From: Pseudonocardia sp. | GTDB taxonomy: Bacteria > Actinomycetota > Actinomycetes > Mycobacteriales > Pseudonocardiaceae | Length of the DNA: 52,257 nt | Direction: 5' to 3' | Assembly: GCA_019244295.1 (NCBI GenBank) | Contig: JAFASX010000045.1 | Span: 1 to 52,257, forward strand | Notes under the pieces: model-generated | Database searches by the model: none | What the model was told of the DNA's origin: nothing | Seen by the model: only the letters and a program-made list of their open reading frames with translations | Made by a program: the position numbers and the translations under genes | In this document: positions 27,135 through 36,341 of the stretch, in pieces | How the letters are laid out: every line of letters starts with the position of its first letter | Position numbering within the stretch: position 1 is the first letter of the stretch

Positions 27135-29329
27135 CAGACTTCACCGCACCGCTGAGGCCCTTCGTTGGCCAGGCGGCGGCGAACGCGTTGGCCGCCCAGC
27201 TGGGGATCGCGACGGTGGGTGCGCTGCTGCGGCACTATCCACGCCGCTACGCTGAGCGCGGCAAGCTCACTGACCTGTCCAAGCTGGAACTCGGCGAGCA
27301 TGTGACGGTGCTGGCGCGGGTGCAATCGGCCTCCGAACGGTACATGCTCGCCCGCAAGGGCAAAGTCGCCGAAGTGGTGATCACCTCCGGTGGGCGGACG
27401 CTGACTCTCACGTTTTTCAACGCGCGTGGGATCGTCCGCCGGCTCAAGGTCGGCACGGTCGGGCTGTTCGCCGGCAAGGTCACCGAGTTCCGTGGCAACC
27501 TGCAGCTCACCCACCCCGCCATGATTCTCTTCGGCGGGGACCAAGAGGACTCCGACATCGATGAGGTGGACGAATTCGCCGGATCGCTGCTGCCGATCTA
27601 CTCGGCGACCACCAAGCTGCCGTCCTGGAAGATCGCCCGGTGCGTCCGGCAGGTGCTGGACATGATGGATGAACCGGAAGATCCGGTTCCGATGGAGATC
27701 CTGGCCGAGCGTGGCCTGCCCGGGTTGGGCCAGGCGCTGCGGGGCATCCACCTGCCAGATCGGGACCTCGATTGGCGCTGCGCTCGGGAGCGGCTGGTGT
27801 GGGACGAAGCGCTGGCGGTGCAGCTGGCGTTGTCCCGGCGTCGGCTGGCCGCGCGGCGCCGCCCAGCGCCGGCCTGCCCGCCGGTGCCCGGCGGGTTGAG
27901 TGACGCGTTCGATGCCCGGCTGCCGTTCACCCTGACCAAGGGCCAGCGCGAGGTCGGCGAGGTGATCACCCGCGATCTGGCGGGTAATCATCCGATGAAC
28001 CGGCTGGTGCAGGGTGATGTGGGAGCCGGCAAGACGGTCGTGGCCCTGCGCGCGATGCTGCGGGTGGTGGACGCCGGCCGCCAGGCCGCGATGCTCGCGC
28101 CCACTGAGGTGCTCGCCGCGCAGCACGCCCGAACCCTGCGGGAGCTGCTCGGGCCGCTGGGCCGCGCCGGTGAGCTGGACGGTGCTCAAAGCGCCACCCG
28201 GGTCTGCTTGCTGACCGGTTCGCTGGGCGCCAAGGCGCGCAAGCAGGCGCTGCTGGACGTCGTGTCCGGGGCGGTGGGGATCGTGGTGGGCACTCATGCG
28301 TTGATCCAGGACCGGGTGGAGTTCGCCGACCTGGGCCTGGTAGTGGTGGACGAGCAGCATCGGTTCGGCGTCGAGCAGCGCGATGCGCTGCGCGGCCGCG
28401 ACGGCGAGCGCACTCCGCACCTGCTGGTGATGACCGCGACCCCCATCCCGCGCACGGTGGCGATGACCGTGTACGGCGACCTGGAGGTGTCCGCGCTGCG
28501 CGAGCTGCCCGCCGGGCGTTCCCCGGTGGCCACCACGGTGGTGCCGGTAGGGGAGAAGCCGGCGTGGCTGCAGCGGGCCTGGAACCGGCTGCGTGAGGAG
28601 GTGGCGAAGGGCCACCAGGCGTTTGTGGTGTGCCCCCGGATCGGCGGCGACGTCGGGGGTGCCGCCGCCGATGAGGACGTGCCGGCCGAGTCTGGCCAGC
28701 CGGATGACGATCGGCGGCCGCCGCTGGGGGTGCTGGACGTGGCCCCGATGCTGGCCGAAGGCCCGCTGGCTGGGCTGCGGTTGGGTGTGCTGCACGGCAA
28801 GCTGCCCGCTGACGACAAGGACGCGGTGATGCGGGCGTTCACCGTCGGCGAGCTGGATGTGCTGGTGGCCACCACGGTGATCGAGGTCGGGGTGGACGTG
28901 CCAAACGCCACCGCAATAGTGATCATGGACGCGGATCGGTTCGGGCTCTCCGCGCTGCACCAACTGCGCGGCCGAGTCGGGCGGGGCGGGGTGGCCGGGG
29001 TGTGTCTGTTGGTCACCGAGGCTCCGGCGGGCACCAGCACACGTGAGCGACTGGATGCGGTGGCCGCCACCACCGACGGGTTCGAGCTTGCCCGCCGTGA
29101 CCTGGAGCTACGCCGAGAAGGTGATGTGCTGGGGGCGACCCAGTCCGGGCGGCGCTCCGGGCTGCGGCTGCTGTCGTTGCTGCGTGACGAGCAGACCATC
29201 ACCGACGCTCGCGAGGTGGCCTGGCGGCTGGTGGCCGGCGACCCGGCGCTGCGGCTGCACCCGGGCCTGGCCGCCATGGTCGCTGACATCGTCGACGCCG
29301 GCCGCGCGGAGTTCCTGGAGAAGACTTAG
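27131..29329 (+). CDS. recG: ATP-dependent DNA helicase RecG
   Basis: A 732-residue superfamily 2 helicase that reverses stalled replication forks and branch-migrates recombination intermediates. The N-terminal wedge/OB region (GIATVGALLRHYPRRYAER, LGEHVTVLARV) is followed by the helicase core: QGDVGAGKTVVALRAML (motif I), VVVDEQHRFGVEQR (DEQH, motif II), MTATPIPRTVAMTVYGDL (motif III), then VATTVIEVGVDVPNATAIVIMDADRFGLSALHQLRGRVGR (motifs V-VI). A Gly/Asp/Glu-rich segment at about 510-530 (GGAAADEDVPAESGQPDD) is an actinobacterial insert. ATG 27131 forms an ATGA overlap with the previous gene. Confidence 0.97.
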   Translation: MTDFTAPLRPFVGQAAANALAAQLGIATVGALLRHYPRRYAERGKLTDLSKLELGEHVTVLARVQSASERYMLARKGKVAEVVITSGGRTLTLTFFNARGIVRRLKVGTVGLFAGKVTEFRGNLQLTHPAMILFGGDQEDSDIDEVDEFAGSLLPIYSATTKLPSWKIARCVRQVLDMMDEPEDPVPMEILAERGLPGLGQALRGIHLPDRDLDWRCARERLVWDEALAVQLALSRRRLAARRRPAPACPPVPGGLSDAFDARLPFTLTKGQREVGEVITRDLAGNHPMNRLVQGDVGAGKTVVALRAMLRVVDAGRQAAMLAPTEVLAAQHARTLRELLGPLGRAGELDGAQSATRVCLLTGSLGAKARKQALLDVVSGAVGIVVGTHALIQDRVEFADLGLVVVDEQHRFGVEQRDALRGRDGERTPHLLVMTATPIPRTVAMTVYGDLEVSALRELPAGRSPVATTVVPVGEKPAWLQRAWNRLREEVAKGHQAFVVCPRIGGDVGGAAADEDVPAESGQPDDDRRPPLGVLDVAPMLAEGPLAGLRLGVLHGKLPADDKDAVMRAFTVGELDVLVATTVIEVGVDVPNATAIVIMDADRFGLSALHQLRGRVGRGGVAGVCLLVTEAPAGTSTRERLDAVAATTDGFELARRDLELRREGDVLGATQSGRRSGLRLLSLLRDEQTITDAREVAWRLVAGDPALRLHPGLAAMVADIVDAGRAEFLEKT

Positions 29330-29342
29330 CGACCGGCATCCG

Positions 29343-30116
29343 TCAGGCGGCCGGCAGCCGACCGAGGGCACAGTTGTCCAAGGCGGCATGCGCCAGCCGG
29401 GGCAGCACAATCGTGCCGGCCTTCTCCAAACGCGTCAGCTCCTCGCGGGCCTTGGCGTAGGCGGCGCTGCGTTCGCCCTCGTGGCCGGTATCGGCGGCGA
29501 CCGTGAGCAGTTTGATCACCCGCTGTACCGAGGCGCGTTCAGTGGGTGACAACCCGGCCAACCGGATCCGGTCCGCGCTGTCCTGGGCGGCCCGCCAGGC
29601 TCGGCGGGCCCGGTCCACCGCCTCGGCATATCCGACGGCGAGCTCCTCTGGCGGCCGGTTATCCGTGTCCAAGGCTTGTGCCTCGGCGAACGCGTGCACG
29701 AACCTGGCCGTGGCCGGCACGTTCACGTCGGCCAAAGCTGGTAGCCGCAGCACGGCCAGCGGGTCGCACTCGTAGCCGGCGTACTCAGCGGCCAGGTGAC
29801 GGAACCGACGCTGGGCGCCAGCCCAGTCCACTGGCGGCGGAGGGCCAACGGCAACGGGCAGCGCCGGAGCGAGCCGGCGAGACAACCAGCGGCCGGCCTG
29901 CACAACCGTGTAGAGCACCGCCACCACCAGCACCATGGTCAGCCCGAACATCAGCCCCAGCACGGCCAGCAGAACCCGGCCGCTACCCAGCACCGTCGCT
30001 ACCGCCACCAGCGCGGCCAGAAAGAACGCGAGTCGATGGACGAACCGCCGCCTCGACCGCCTGCGGCCGCTCTGGAGGCCGCGCCTGAGCCCGCGTTCGG
30101 ATCGCCTATGCCCCAT
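29343..30116 (-). CDS. Membrane-anchored protein of unknown function
   Basis: A 257-residue protein. A very basic N-terminus (MGHRRSERGLRRGLQSGRRR) is followed by two transmembrane helices (about 29-45 and 46-72) and then an alpha-helical soluble domain rich in Ala/Arg (PLAVLRLPALADVNVPATARFVHAFAEAQALD). I do not recognise a named family. ATG 30116 is chosen; the frame continues upstream to 31370, but that stretch is antisense to pyc and not protein-like. It converges on recG (13 bp between stops) and is divergent from pyc. Confidence 0.75.
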   Translation of the reverse strand: MGHRRSERGLRRGLQSGRRRSRRRFVHRLAFFLAALVAVATVLGSGRVLLAVLGLMFGLTMVLVVAVLYTVVQAGRWLSRRLAPALPVAVGPPPPVDWAGAQRRFRHLAAEYAGYECDPLAVLRLPALADVNVPATARFVHAFAEAQALDTDNRPPEELAVGYAEAVDRARRAWRAAQDSADRIRLAGLSPTERASVQRVIKLLTVAADTGHEGERSAAYAKAREELTRLEKAGTIVLPRLAHAALDNCALGRLPAA

Positions 30117-30215
30117 CGGATCGGCCGTCCTTTCCGTGCGGGTGGTGCGGCAGTGTGCTGAGCTGTATTGAGGTGTCCGTACCAAGGTAACCCGACGACC
30201 GCGTCTGGGGGCGAG

Positions 30216-33200
30216 ATGTTTCGCAAGGTGCTCGTCGCCAACCGGGGTGAGATCGCGATCCGAGCGTTCCGAGCCGCTTACGAGCTGGGTATCGGCACGG
30301 TCGCGGTGTTCCCCTACGAGGACCGCAACTCGCTGCACCGGGCCAAGGCCGATGAGTCCTACCAGATCGGCGAGGTGGGCCATCCGGTGCGGGCTTATCT
30401 TTCGGTGGACGAGGTGATCAAGGCGGCGCGCCGGGCCGGAGCCGACGCAATCTATCCCGGTTACGGATTCCTGTCGGAGAACCCCGAGCTGGCGCAAGCG
30501 TGCGACGCGGTGGGCATCACGTTCGTCGGCCCGCCCGCGAGCGTGCTGCATCTGACCGGGAACAAATCGCATGCGGTGGCCGCCGCCCGTGCCGCCGGGG
30601 TCGCGGTGCTGCCGTCTTCGAAGCCTTCCGACTGTGTCGACACGCTGATCACAGCGGCTGACGAGATCGGGTTCCCGATCTTCGTCAAGGCGGTCGCCGG
30701 CGGCGGCGGACGCGGCATGCGGCGGGTGCGGGAGCCGGGTGCGCTGCGCGAGGCGGTCGAAGCCGCGATGCGCGAGGCCGAGTCGGCGTTCGGCGACGCG
30801 CGCGTGTTCATGGAACGAGCCGTGCTCAACCCCAGACACATCGAGGTGCAGATCCTGGCCGACGCGCCCGGCAACGTCGTGCACCTCTACGAGCGGGACT
30901 GCTCGGTACAACGGCGTCACCAGAAGGTCATCGAGATCGCCCCGGCCCCGAACCTGGACCCCGGGCTGCGGGACCGGATCTGCGCCGACGCGGTGGCGTT
31001 CGCCAAAGTCATCGGTTACGTCAACGCAGGCACCGTGGAGTTCCTGCTCGACGAGCGGGGTGACCACGTGTTCATCGAGATGAACCCGCGAATCCAGGTT
31101 GAGCACACCGTCACCGAGGAGGTCACTGATCGCGACCTGGTGAGCGCCCAGCTGCGCATCGCGTCCGGCGAGACGCTGGACGACCTGCACATGCGCCAGG
31201 AAGACATCTACCTGCGCGGCGCCGCGCTGCAGTGCCGGATCACCACCGAGGACCCCGCGAACGAGTTCCGCCCGGACACCGGGATGATCGGTAACTACCG
31301 CTCGCCCGGCGGCCCGGGCGTACGCTTGGACGGCGGAAATACGTACACCGGTGCTGAGGTCAGTGCGCACTTCGACTCAATGCTGGTCAAGCTGACCTGC
31401 CGGGGCCGGACATTCAGTAACGCCGTGCGGCGGGCCAGGCGGGCGGTCGCTGAGTTCCGCATCCGAGGCGTGCATACGAATATTCCCTTCTTGGCCGCGG
31501 TGTTGAACAATCCCGATTTCCAGGCCGGCCGGGTGACCACCAGTTTCATCGAGGACCGCCCGGGTTTGCTGACCGCGCGGCAACCCGCCGACCGGGGCAC
31601 CAAGTTGCTCACCTACTTGGCCCACGTCACGGTCAACAAGCCCTACGGGCCTCGTCCCTCGGTGGTCGATCCGGCGGCCAAGCTGCCTCCTGCCGATCTG
31701 TCGCGGCCGGCGCCCGAAGGCTCCCGGCAGTTGCTGCGCGCGCTTGGCCCGCACGGCTTCGCCGCCGCGTTGCGGGCACGCGACACGGTGGCCGTGACCG
31801 ATACCACGTTCCGCGACGCGCACCAGTCGCTGCTGGCCACTCGGGTCCGCAGCCGTGACATGCTAGCGGTCGCGCCGTATGTCGTGCGGACGCTGCCGGG
31901 GCTATTCAGCCTTGAATGCTGGGGTGGGGCGACGTTCGACGTGGCTCTGCGTTTCCTGGCTGAGAACCCGTGGGAACGGTTGGCCGCGATCAGCGCGTTG
32001 GTGCCCAATATCTGCACCCAGATGCTGCTGCGCGGGCGCAACACCGTCGGCTACACGCCGTACCCCACCGAGGTGACCGATGCTTTCGTGGCGGAGGCCG
32101 CTCAGTCCGGGCTGGACATCTTCCGGATCTTCGACGCGCTCAACGACGTCTCGCAGATGCGTCCGGCGATCGACGCGGTGCGCGCGACTGGGACGGCTCT
32201 GGCCGAGGTCGCGCTGTGCTACACCGGTGATCTTTCTGATCCGGCTGAGCGTCTGTACACGCTGGACTACTACCTGCGGCTTGCCGAACAGATCGTGGAC
32301 GCCGGGGCGCACGTGCTGGCCATCAAGGACATGGCTGGGTTGCTGCGCCCGCCGGCGGCCCGCACGCTGGTACGCGCGCTGCGCGAGCGGTTCGAGCTGC
32401 CGGTGCACCTGCACACCCACGACACCGCCGGCGGGCAGTTGGCGACCTTGCTCGCCGCGATCGAGGCTGGAGTGGACGCGGTGGACGCCGCCGTGGCGTC
32501 GATGGCCGGCACGACCAGCCAACCGCCGCTGTCGGCGCTGATCGCGGCCACCGACCATGGCGCCAGGACAACGGGCCTTGACCTGCAGGCAGCTTGTGAT
32601 CTTGAGCCGTATTGGGAGGCGGTGCGCAAGGTGTACGCACCTTTCGAGTCCGGGCTCGCTTCCCCGACCGGACGGGTGTACTACCACGAAATCCCTGGTG
32701 GCCAGCTGTCCAACCTGCGGCAGCAGGCCATCGCGCTGGGGCTAGGCGAGCGCTTCGAGCTGATCGAAGACTGCTATGCCGCCGCCGACCGGATGCTCGG
32801 CCGGCTGGTGAAGGTGACCCCGTCGTCGAAAGTCGTCGGTGACCTGGCGTTGCATCTGGTCGGTGCCGGGGTGGCGCCCTCAGACTTCGAGGCGGCACCG
32901 GATGAGTTCGACGTGCCTGACTCGGTGATCGGGTTCCTGCGCGGGGAGCTGGGCGAGCCACCCGGCGGCTGGCCCGAGCCGTTCCGGACCCGGGCGCTGC
33001 GCGGCCGTTCACCGGGGAAGGACGCCGCCCAGCTGTCCATCGCCGATCGCCAAGGCTTGAGCGACGACCGGCGTGGCACCCTCAACCGGCTGTTGTTCCC
33101 GGCACCGACCAAGGAGTACGCCGCGCATCTCGCGGCGTACGGTGACACGTCGGTGTTGGCCACGACGGATTTCCTCTACGGCCTCGACCCGGAGACCGAG

Positions 33201-33602
33201 CATGCCGCGGAGCTGGAGCAGGGTGTCACGTTGCTGATCGCGCTGGAGGCCATCTCCGAGGTCGACGAGCGTGGCTACCGGACCGTGCTAGCTACCCTCA
33301 ACGGTCAGCTGCGGCCGGTCCAAGTGCGTGACCATTCGGTGGCGAGCAGCGTCAAGGTCGCCGAAAAGGCCGACCGTTCGAATCCCAACCACGTGGCCGC
33401 GCCGTTCGCCGGGGTCGTGACGCTGGCGGTGGCCGAAGGCGACTCGGTGCAGGCCGGCCGGACCGTGGCGACGATCGAGGCGATGAAGATGGAAGCCTCG
33501 ATCACCACCCCCCGGGGCGGGACCGTCAGCCGGCTGGCCATTGGGCGGGTGCAGCAGGTGGAGGGCGGCGATTTGCTGCTGGAGATTGCCGGTGACCCCT
33601 GA
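30216..33602 (+). CDS. pyc: Pyruvate carboxylase
   Basis: A 1128-residue biotin enzyme that carboxylates pyruvate to oxaloacetate, an anaplerotic CO2-fixing step. The biotin-carboxylase domain (about 1-450) starts FRKVLVANRGEIAIRAFRAA and has VKAVAGGGGRGMRRV and EMNPRIQVEHTVTEEVT. The carboxyltransferase barrel (about 525-800) has TDTTFRDAHQSLLATRVR, the metal-binding VHLHTHDTAGGQL and CWGGATFDVALRF. The biotinyl domain ends the protein, with biotinylated Lys1091 in IEAMKMEASI. ATG 30216 gives the canonical N-terminus; an in-frame start at 30168 adds 16 non-conserved residues. The last three genes before mutM follow closely in the same direction. Confidence 0.97.
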   Translation: MFRKVLVANRGEIAIRAFRAAYELGIGTVAVFPYEDRNSLHRAKADESYQIGEVGHPVRAYLSVDEVIKAARRAGADAIYPGYGFLSENPELAQACDAVGITFVGPPASVLHLTGNKSHAVAAARAAGVAVLPSSKPSDCVDTLITAADEIGFPIFVKAVAGGGGRGMRRVREPGALREAVEAAMREAESAFGDARVFMERAVLNPRHIEVQILADAPGNVVHLYERDCSVQRRHQKVIEIAPAPNLDPGLRDRICADAVAFAKVIGYVNAGTVEFLLDERGDHVFIEMNPRIQVEHTVTEEVTDRDLVSAQLRIASGETLDDLHMRQEDIYLRGAALQCRITTEDPANEFRPDTGMIGNYRSPGGPGVRLDGGNTYTGAEVSAHFDSMLVKLTCRGRTFSNAVRRARRAVAEFRIRGVHTNIPFLAAVLNNPDFQAGRVTTSFIEDRPGLLTARQPADRGTKLLTYLAHVTVNKPYGPRPSVVDPAAKLPPADLSRPAPEGSRQLLRALGPHGFAAALRARDTVAVTDTTFRDAHQSLLATRVRSRDMLAVAPYVVRTLPGLFSLECWGGATFDVALRFLAENPWERLAAISALVPNICTQMLLRGRNTVGYTPYPTEVTDAFVAEAAQSGLDIFRIFDALNDVSQMRPAIDAVRATGTALAEVALCYTGDLSDPAERLYTLDYYLRLAEQIVDAGAHVLAIKDMAGLLRPPAARTLVRALRERFELPVHLHTHDTAGGQLATLLAAIEAGVDAVDAAVASMAGTTSQPPLSALIAATDHGARTTGLDLQAACDLEPYWEAVRKVYAPFESGLASPTGRVYYHEIPGGQLSNLRQQAIALGLGERFELIEDCYAAADRMLGRLVKVTPSSKVVGDLALHLVGAGVAPSDFEAAPDEFDVPDSVIGFLRGELGEPPGGWPEPFRTRALRGRSPGKDAAQLSIADRQGLSDDRRGTLNRLLFPAPTKEYAAHLAAYGDTSVLATTDFLYGLDPETEHAAELEQGVTLLIALEAISEVDERGYRTVLATLNGQLRPVQVRDHSVASSVKVAEKADRSNPNHVAAPFAGVVTLAVAEGDSVQAGRTVATIEAMKMEASITTPRGGTVSRLAIGRVQQVEGGDLLLEIAGDP

Positions 33603-33630
33603 GTGGCGCCCGTGAGTGAGGCGCGGCCGC

Positions 33631-34224
33631 ATGACCCGCATCATCGCTGGTGACCTCGGCGGGCGGCGGATCGTGGTACCGCCGGCCGGTACCCGCCCCA
33701 CCTCCGAGCGGGTCCGAGAGGCGCTGTTCAGCGCGCTGGAATCGGATCCGGGCTTGTCCGGGATCTCGGTGCTGGACCTGTGCGCCGGCTCAGGGGCGCT
33801 CGGGCTGGAGGCGCTATCCCGGGGTGCTCGGGACGCCCTGTTCGTGGAGTCCGACCGTCGAGCGGCGCGCACGTTGCGCGCCAACCTCACCGAGCTCGGC
33901 TTAGCGCGGCGGGCCGAGGTGCGAGTGGCGCCGGTGGCGTCGGTACTCGCTCGGCCGGCTAGCCGGCGTTTCCACCTGGCGCTGGCCGACCCGCCCTATC
34001 AGGTGCCCGACGGCGAGGTGGCCCAATGGCTGGCGGAAGCCGAGCGGAATGGATGGCTGGCCTCCGACGCGACCGTCGTGGTGGAGCGGGCGGCGCGGCG
34101 CGACGGCGTCGCGCGCTTCGAATGGCCAGCACCGTTGCGCGCGGTACGCGAGCGCCGCTACGGCGACACCGTGTTGTACATCGGAGCGCTGCGTCTCGGC
34201 GTCCGGTACGGTGCCGGCTCGTGA
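33631..34224 (+). CDS. rsmD: 16S rRNA (guanine966-N2)-methyltransferase RsmD
   Basis: A 197-residue SAM-dependent methyltransferase acting on G966 of 16S rRNA. It begins TRIIAGDLGGRRIVVPPAGTRPTSERVREALFSAL, has the SAM motif VLDLCAGSGALGLEALSRGA, and the catalytic LALADPPYQVP (DPPY). ATG 33631 gives the family start; a GTG at 33616 adds five residues. It lies between pyc and coaD, as in mycobacteria, with 10 bp to coaD. Confidence 0.96.
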   Translation: MTRIIAGDLGGRRIVVPPAGTRPTSERVREALFSALESDPGLSGISVLDLCAGSGALGLEALSRGARDALFVESDRRAARTLRANLTELGLARRAEVRVAPVASVLARPASRRFHLALADPPYQVPDGEVAQWLAEAERNGWLASDATVVVERAARRDGVARFEWPAPLRAVRERRYGDTVLYIGALRLGVRYGAGS

Positions 34225-34234
34225 GGCTCTCAGC

Positions 34235-34711
34235 GTGAGGCGCGCGGTCTGCCCCGGCTCCTTCGACCCCCCCACCAACGGCCACCTGGACATCATCGGT
34301 CGGGCCGCTGGCCTGTTCGATGAAGTGATCGTCGCGGTCATGGTCAACCCGAGCAAGAAGGGCCTGTTCACCATCGATGAGCGGCTGACCATGCTCACCG
34401 AGATCATCAAGCCTTACCCCAATATCCGGGTCGGGTCTTTCGACGGGCTGCTGGTGAATTTTTGCCGTGATCACGATGTGCACGCCATCGTCAAGGGCCT
34501 GCGCGCGCTCGCCGACTTCGACTACGAGCTGCGGATGGCACAGATGAACCAGAAGCTCTCCGGGGTGGACACCCTGTTCATGTCCACCAGCCCGGCGTAC
34601 AGCTTCGTGTCCAGCTCGCTGGTCAAGGAGGTAGCCAAGTACGGCGGTGAGGTAGGTCACCTGTTGCCCCCCAGCGTGCACCGCAGGCTCATCGAGCGGC
34701 TCGCTAGGTGA
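34235..34711 (+). CDS. coaD: Phosphopantetheine adenylyltransferase
   Basis: A 158-residue hexameric nucleotidyltransferase converting 4'-phosphopantetheine plus ATP to dephospho-CoA. The nucleotide-binding motif is PGSFDPPTNGHLDII (TxGH, residues 14-17) and the C-terminal ISSTxIR-equivalent is SFVSSSLVKEVAKYGG. GTG 34235 places PGSFDP at the expected position; an in-frame start at 34049 lies inside rsmD. Length is typical. Confidence 0.97.
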   Translation: MRRAVCPGSFDPPTNGHLDIIGRAAGLFDEVIVAVMVNPSKKGLFTIDERLTMLTEIIKPYPNIRVGSFDGLLVNFCRDHDVHAIVKGLRALADFDYELRMAQMNQKLSGVDTLFMSTSPAYSFVSSSLVKEVAKYGGEVGHLLPPSVHRRLIERLAR

Positions 34712-34759
34712 CACGCGGCGTCAGCAATCCCCGGGTTGGAGCCGTTCGGCGGGCACACT

Positions 34760-35461
34760 GTGGATGTGTACCGGGTCTTCGAAGCACTCGACGCGCTGGT
34801 CACCGTGATCGAGGAAGCACGTGGCCTCCCGATGACCTCCACTTGCGTGATTCCGAGAGGCGACGTATTGGATCTGCTGGACGATCTGCGCGAGGTATTG
34901 CCCTCTGAGCTGGACGATGCCCAGGACGTGCTGGATCAGCGTGACGAGATGCTCGCCGCGGCGCGGGAGCGGGCGCGCGAACTCACCGAGGACGCGGAGT
35001 CCCAGGCCGCTCGGCTGGTATCCGACGCTCAGGCGGAGGCTGAGCGGCTCATCGCGTCGGCCCGACACGAGGCGCAGCGGTTGGCCGTGGACGGGCGCGC
35101 TGAGTACCAAGGCCTGCTGGATCGAGGTCGGGCGGAGGCTGACCGGCTGATTGAGGCGGGTCGCGCCACATACGATCGCTCGGTGGCCGATGGCCAGGCC
35201 GAACGGGCGAGACTGGTGGCGCTGAGTGAGGTGGTGCAGGCGGCGCATATCGAGTCCGGGCGGGTCATCGACGCCGGCGACCGGGAGGTGAGCCGACTGC
35301 GCGCGGAGTGTGACCAGTACATTGACTCAACACTTGCCGGCTTCGAGGACACTTTGACGCGCACCTTGCAAACGGTGCAGCGCGGCCGGGTCCAGTGGGG
35401 GCGGCGACGGCCGGAATCCACGGCGACGCGTGATTTGATCGGCGCGGACCTCATCGAGTAG
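34760..35461 (+). CDS. sepIVA: DivIVA-like septal protein SepIVA
   Basis: A 233-residue protein homologous to mycobacterial SepIVA (Rv2927c), needed for septation and polar/intracellular membrane organisation. The N-terminal block DVYRVFEALDALVTVIEEARGLPMTSTCVIPRGDVLDLLDDLREVLP is nearly identical in pattern. The rest is a long predicted coiled coil (DDAQDVLDQRDEMLAAARERARELTEDAESQAARL...). GTG 34760 is used; GTG 34766 (starting at YRVFEAL) would match the mycobacterial start. It follows coaD after 48 bp. Family identity rests on the N-terminal motif and gene order. Confidence 0.87.
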   Translation: MDVYRVFEALDALVTVIEEARGLPMTSTCVIPRGDVLDLLDDLREVLPSELDDAQDVLDQRDEMLAAARERARELTEDAESQAARLVSDAQAEAERLIASARHEAQRLAVDGRAEYQGLLDRGRAEADRLIEAGRATYDRSVADGQAERARLVALSEVVQAAHIESGRVIDAGDREVSRLRAECDQYIDSTLAGFEDTLTRTLQTVQRGRVQWGRRRPESTATRDLIGADLIE

Positions 35462-35510
35462 GCGGCCGCCCGCCATGCGGCCGCCCGCATTGGCTTACTC
35501 TGGATCCTGT

Positions 35511-36095
35511 ATGACTAGACAACAGCGATTTGACGTCCATCCTGTCCCGACCAGCCCGTGGGTTATCAGCACTCGGGAGCTGGGTCGCTCGCCCGGCGTT
35601 ATGTGCCGTTACCGCCGGCAGATCCCCGCGCCGGCTGACTTTAAGCTGGAGATCATCGGCGTGGCCGAAGGCCGCCCGATCCAGCTGCGGCTGCGGTTTG
35701 AGTCGGCCATCGAGGGAGTGTTCGTCTCTGGCTCGGCGGACGTCGAGGTGGTCGGGGAGTGCGCTCGCTGCCTCGAGCCGCTCAGCTACCCGTTGACTGT
35801 GTCGTTCGGCGAGTTGTTCGCCTACCCGGACAGCGTCACGGACGCGACCACTGAGCCCGACGAGGTGAGCCGGGTGGTTGACGAGATGGTGGACGTCGAG
35901 GATCTGGTCCGCGACGCGGTGTTGTTGGCGCTGCCGTTGGCTCCGCTGTGCCGGGACGACTGTCGCGGATTGTGCCCGGATTGCGGCGAACGGTGGGTCG
36001 ACCTCGACCTCGGGCATAGTCATGAGACACTGGACGCTCGATGGGCGGCCCTTGAGGGCTGGCTCACCTCGACGGACGACGCAGACATCGTCTAG
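35511..36095 (+). CDS. DUF177 (YceD-like) protein upstream of rpmF
   Basis: A 194-residue YceD/DUF177 family protein, commonly encoded next to rpmF and linked to 23S rRNA accumulation and ribosome assembly. The domain shows VVGECARCLEPLSYPLTVSFGELF and the C-terminal CRDDCRGLCPDCGERW, giving cysteine clusters that could hold zinc. ATG 35511 is preferred over 35475. rpmF follows after 39 bp, probably on one transcript. Confidence 0.92.
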   Translation: MTRQQRFDVHPVPTSPWVISTRELGRSPGVMCRYRRQIPAPADFKLEIIGVAEGRPIQLRLRFESAIEGVFVSGSADVEVVGECARCLEPLSYPLTVSFGELFAYPDSVTDATTEPDEVSRVVDEMVDVEDLVRDAVLLALPLAPLCRDDCRGLCPDCGERWVDLDLGHSHETLDARWAALEGWLTSTDDADIV

Positions 36096-36134
36096 TGTCG
36101 CCGCAGCGATTCACGAGAACTTGGAGAGATCGTC

Positions 36135-36317
36135 GTGGCTGTTCCGAAGCGCCGCATGTCGCGGTCCAACACACGCTCGCGCCGCGCGCAATGGAAGGCG
36201 TCCGCACCGACGCTTGCGCCCTGTTCTAACCGGGCCTGTCGTAAGCTGAAGCCGCCGCACATGGCGTGCCCGAATTGCGGACAGTACGACGGTCGGTCCG
36301 TCGTCTCCTCGGCCTGA
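36135..36317 (+). CDS. rpmF: 50S ribosomal protein L32, zinc-binding form
   Basis: A 60-residue L32. It begins [20 protein letters not shown] and has a four-cysteine zinc motif (CSNRAC then CPNC in the second half). A GGAGAG ribosome site lies upstream (about 36122). It is translated after DUF177 and 24 bp before rnc, a layout shared by many bacteria. Confidence 0.97.
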   Translation: MAVPKRRMSRSNTRSRRAQWKASAPTLAPCSNRACRKLKPPHMACPNCGQYDGRSVVSSA

Positions 36318-36341
36318 CCGCTCAAGCACCACCACTAGCTC

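Noticed and set aside
27107..28963. 618-codon open frame antisense to recG
   Set aside because: Composition is His/Gln/Arg-rich, typical of antisense frames in GC-rich genes; recG is fully supported by helicase motifs.
30117..31370. Long N-terminal extension of the 257-residue membrane protein
   Set aside because: The extension lies antisense to the biotin-carboxylase domain of pyc and reads as an antisense shadow; the basic plus hydrophobic start at 30116 is natural.
33376..33384. GTTCGAATC, a tRNA T-loop-like sequence
   Set aside because: It lies inside the biotinyl-domain region of pyc, and no matching acceptor stem, D-arm or anticodon arm surrounds it.
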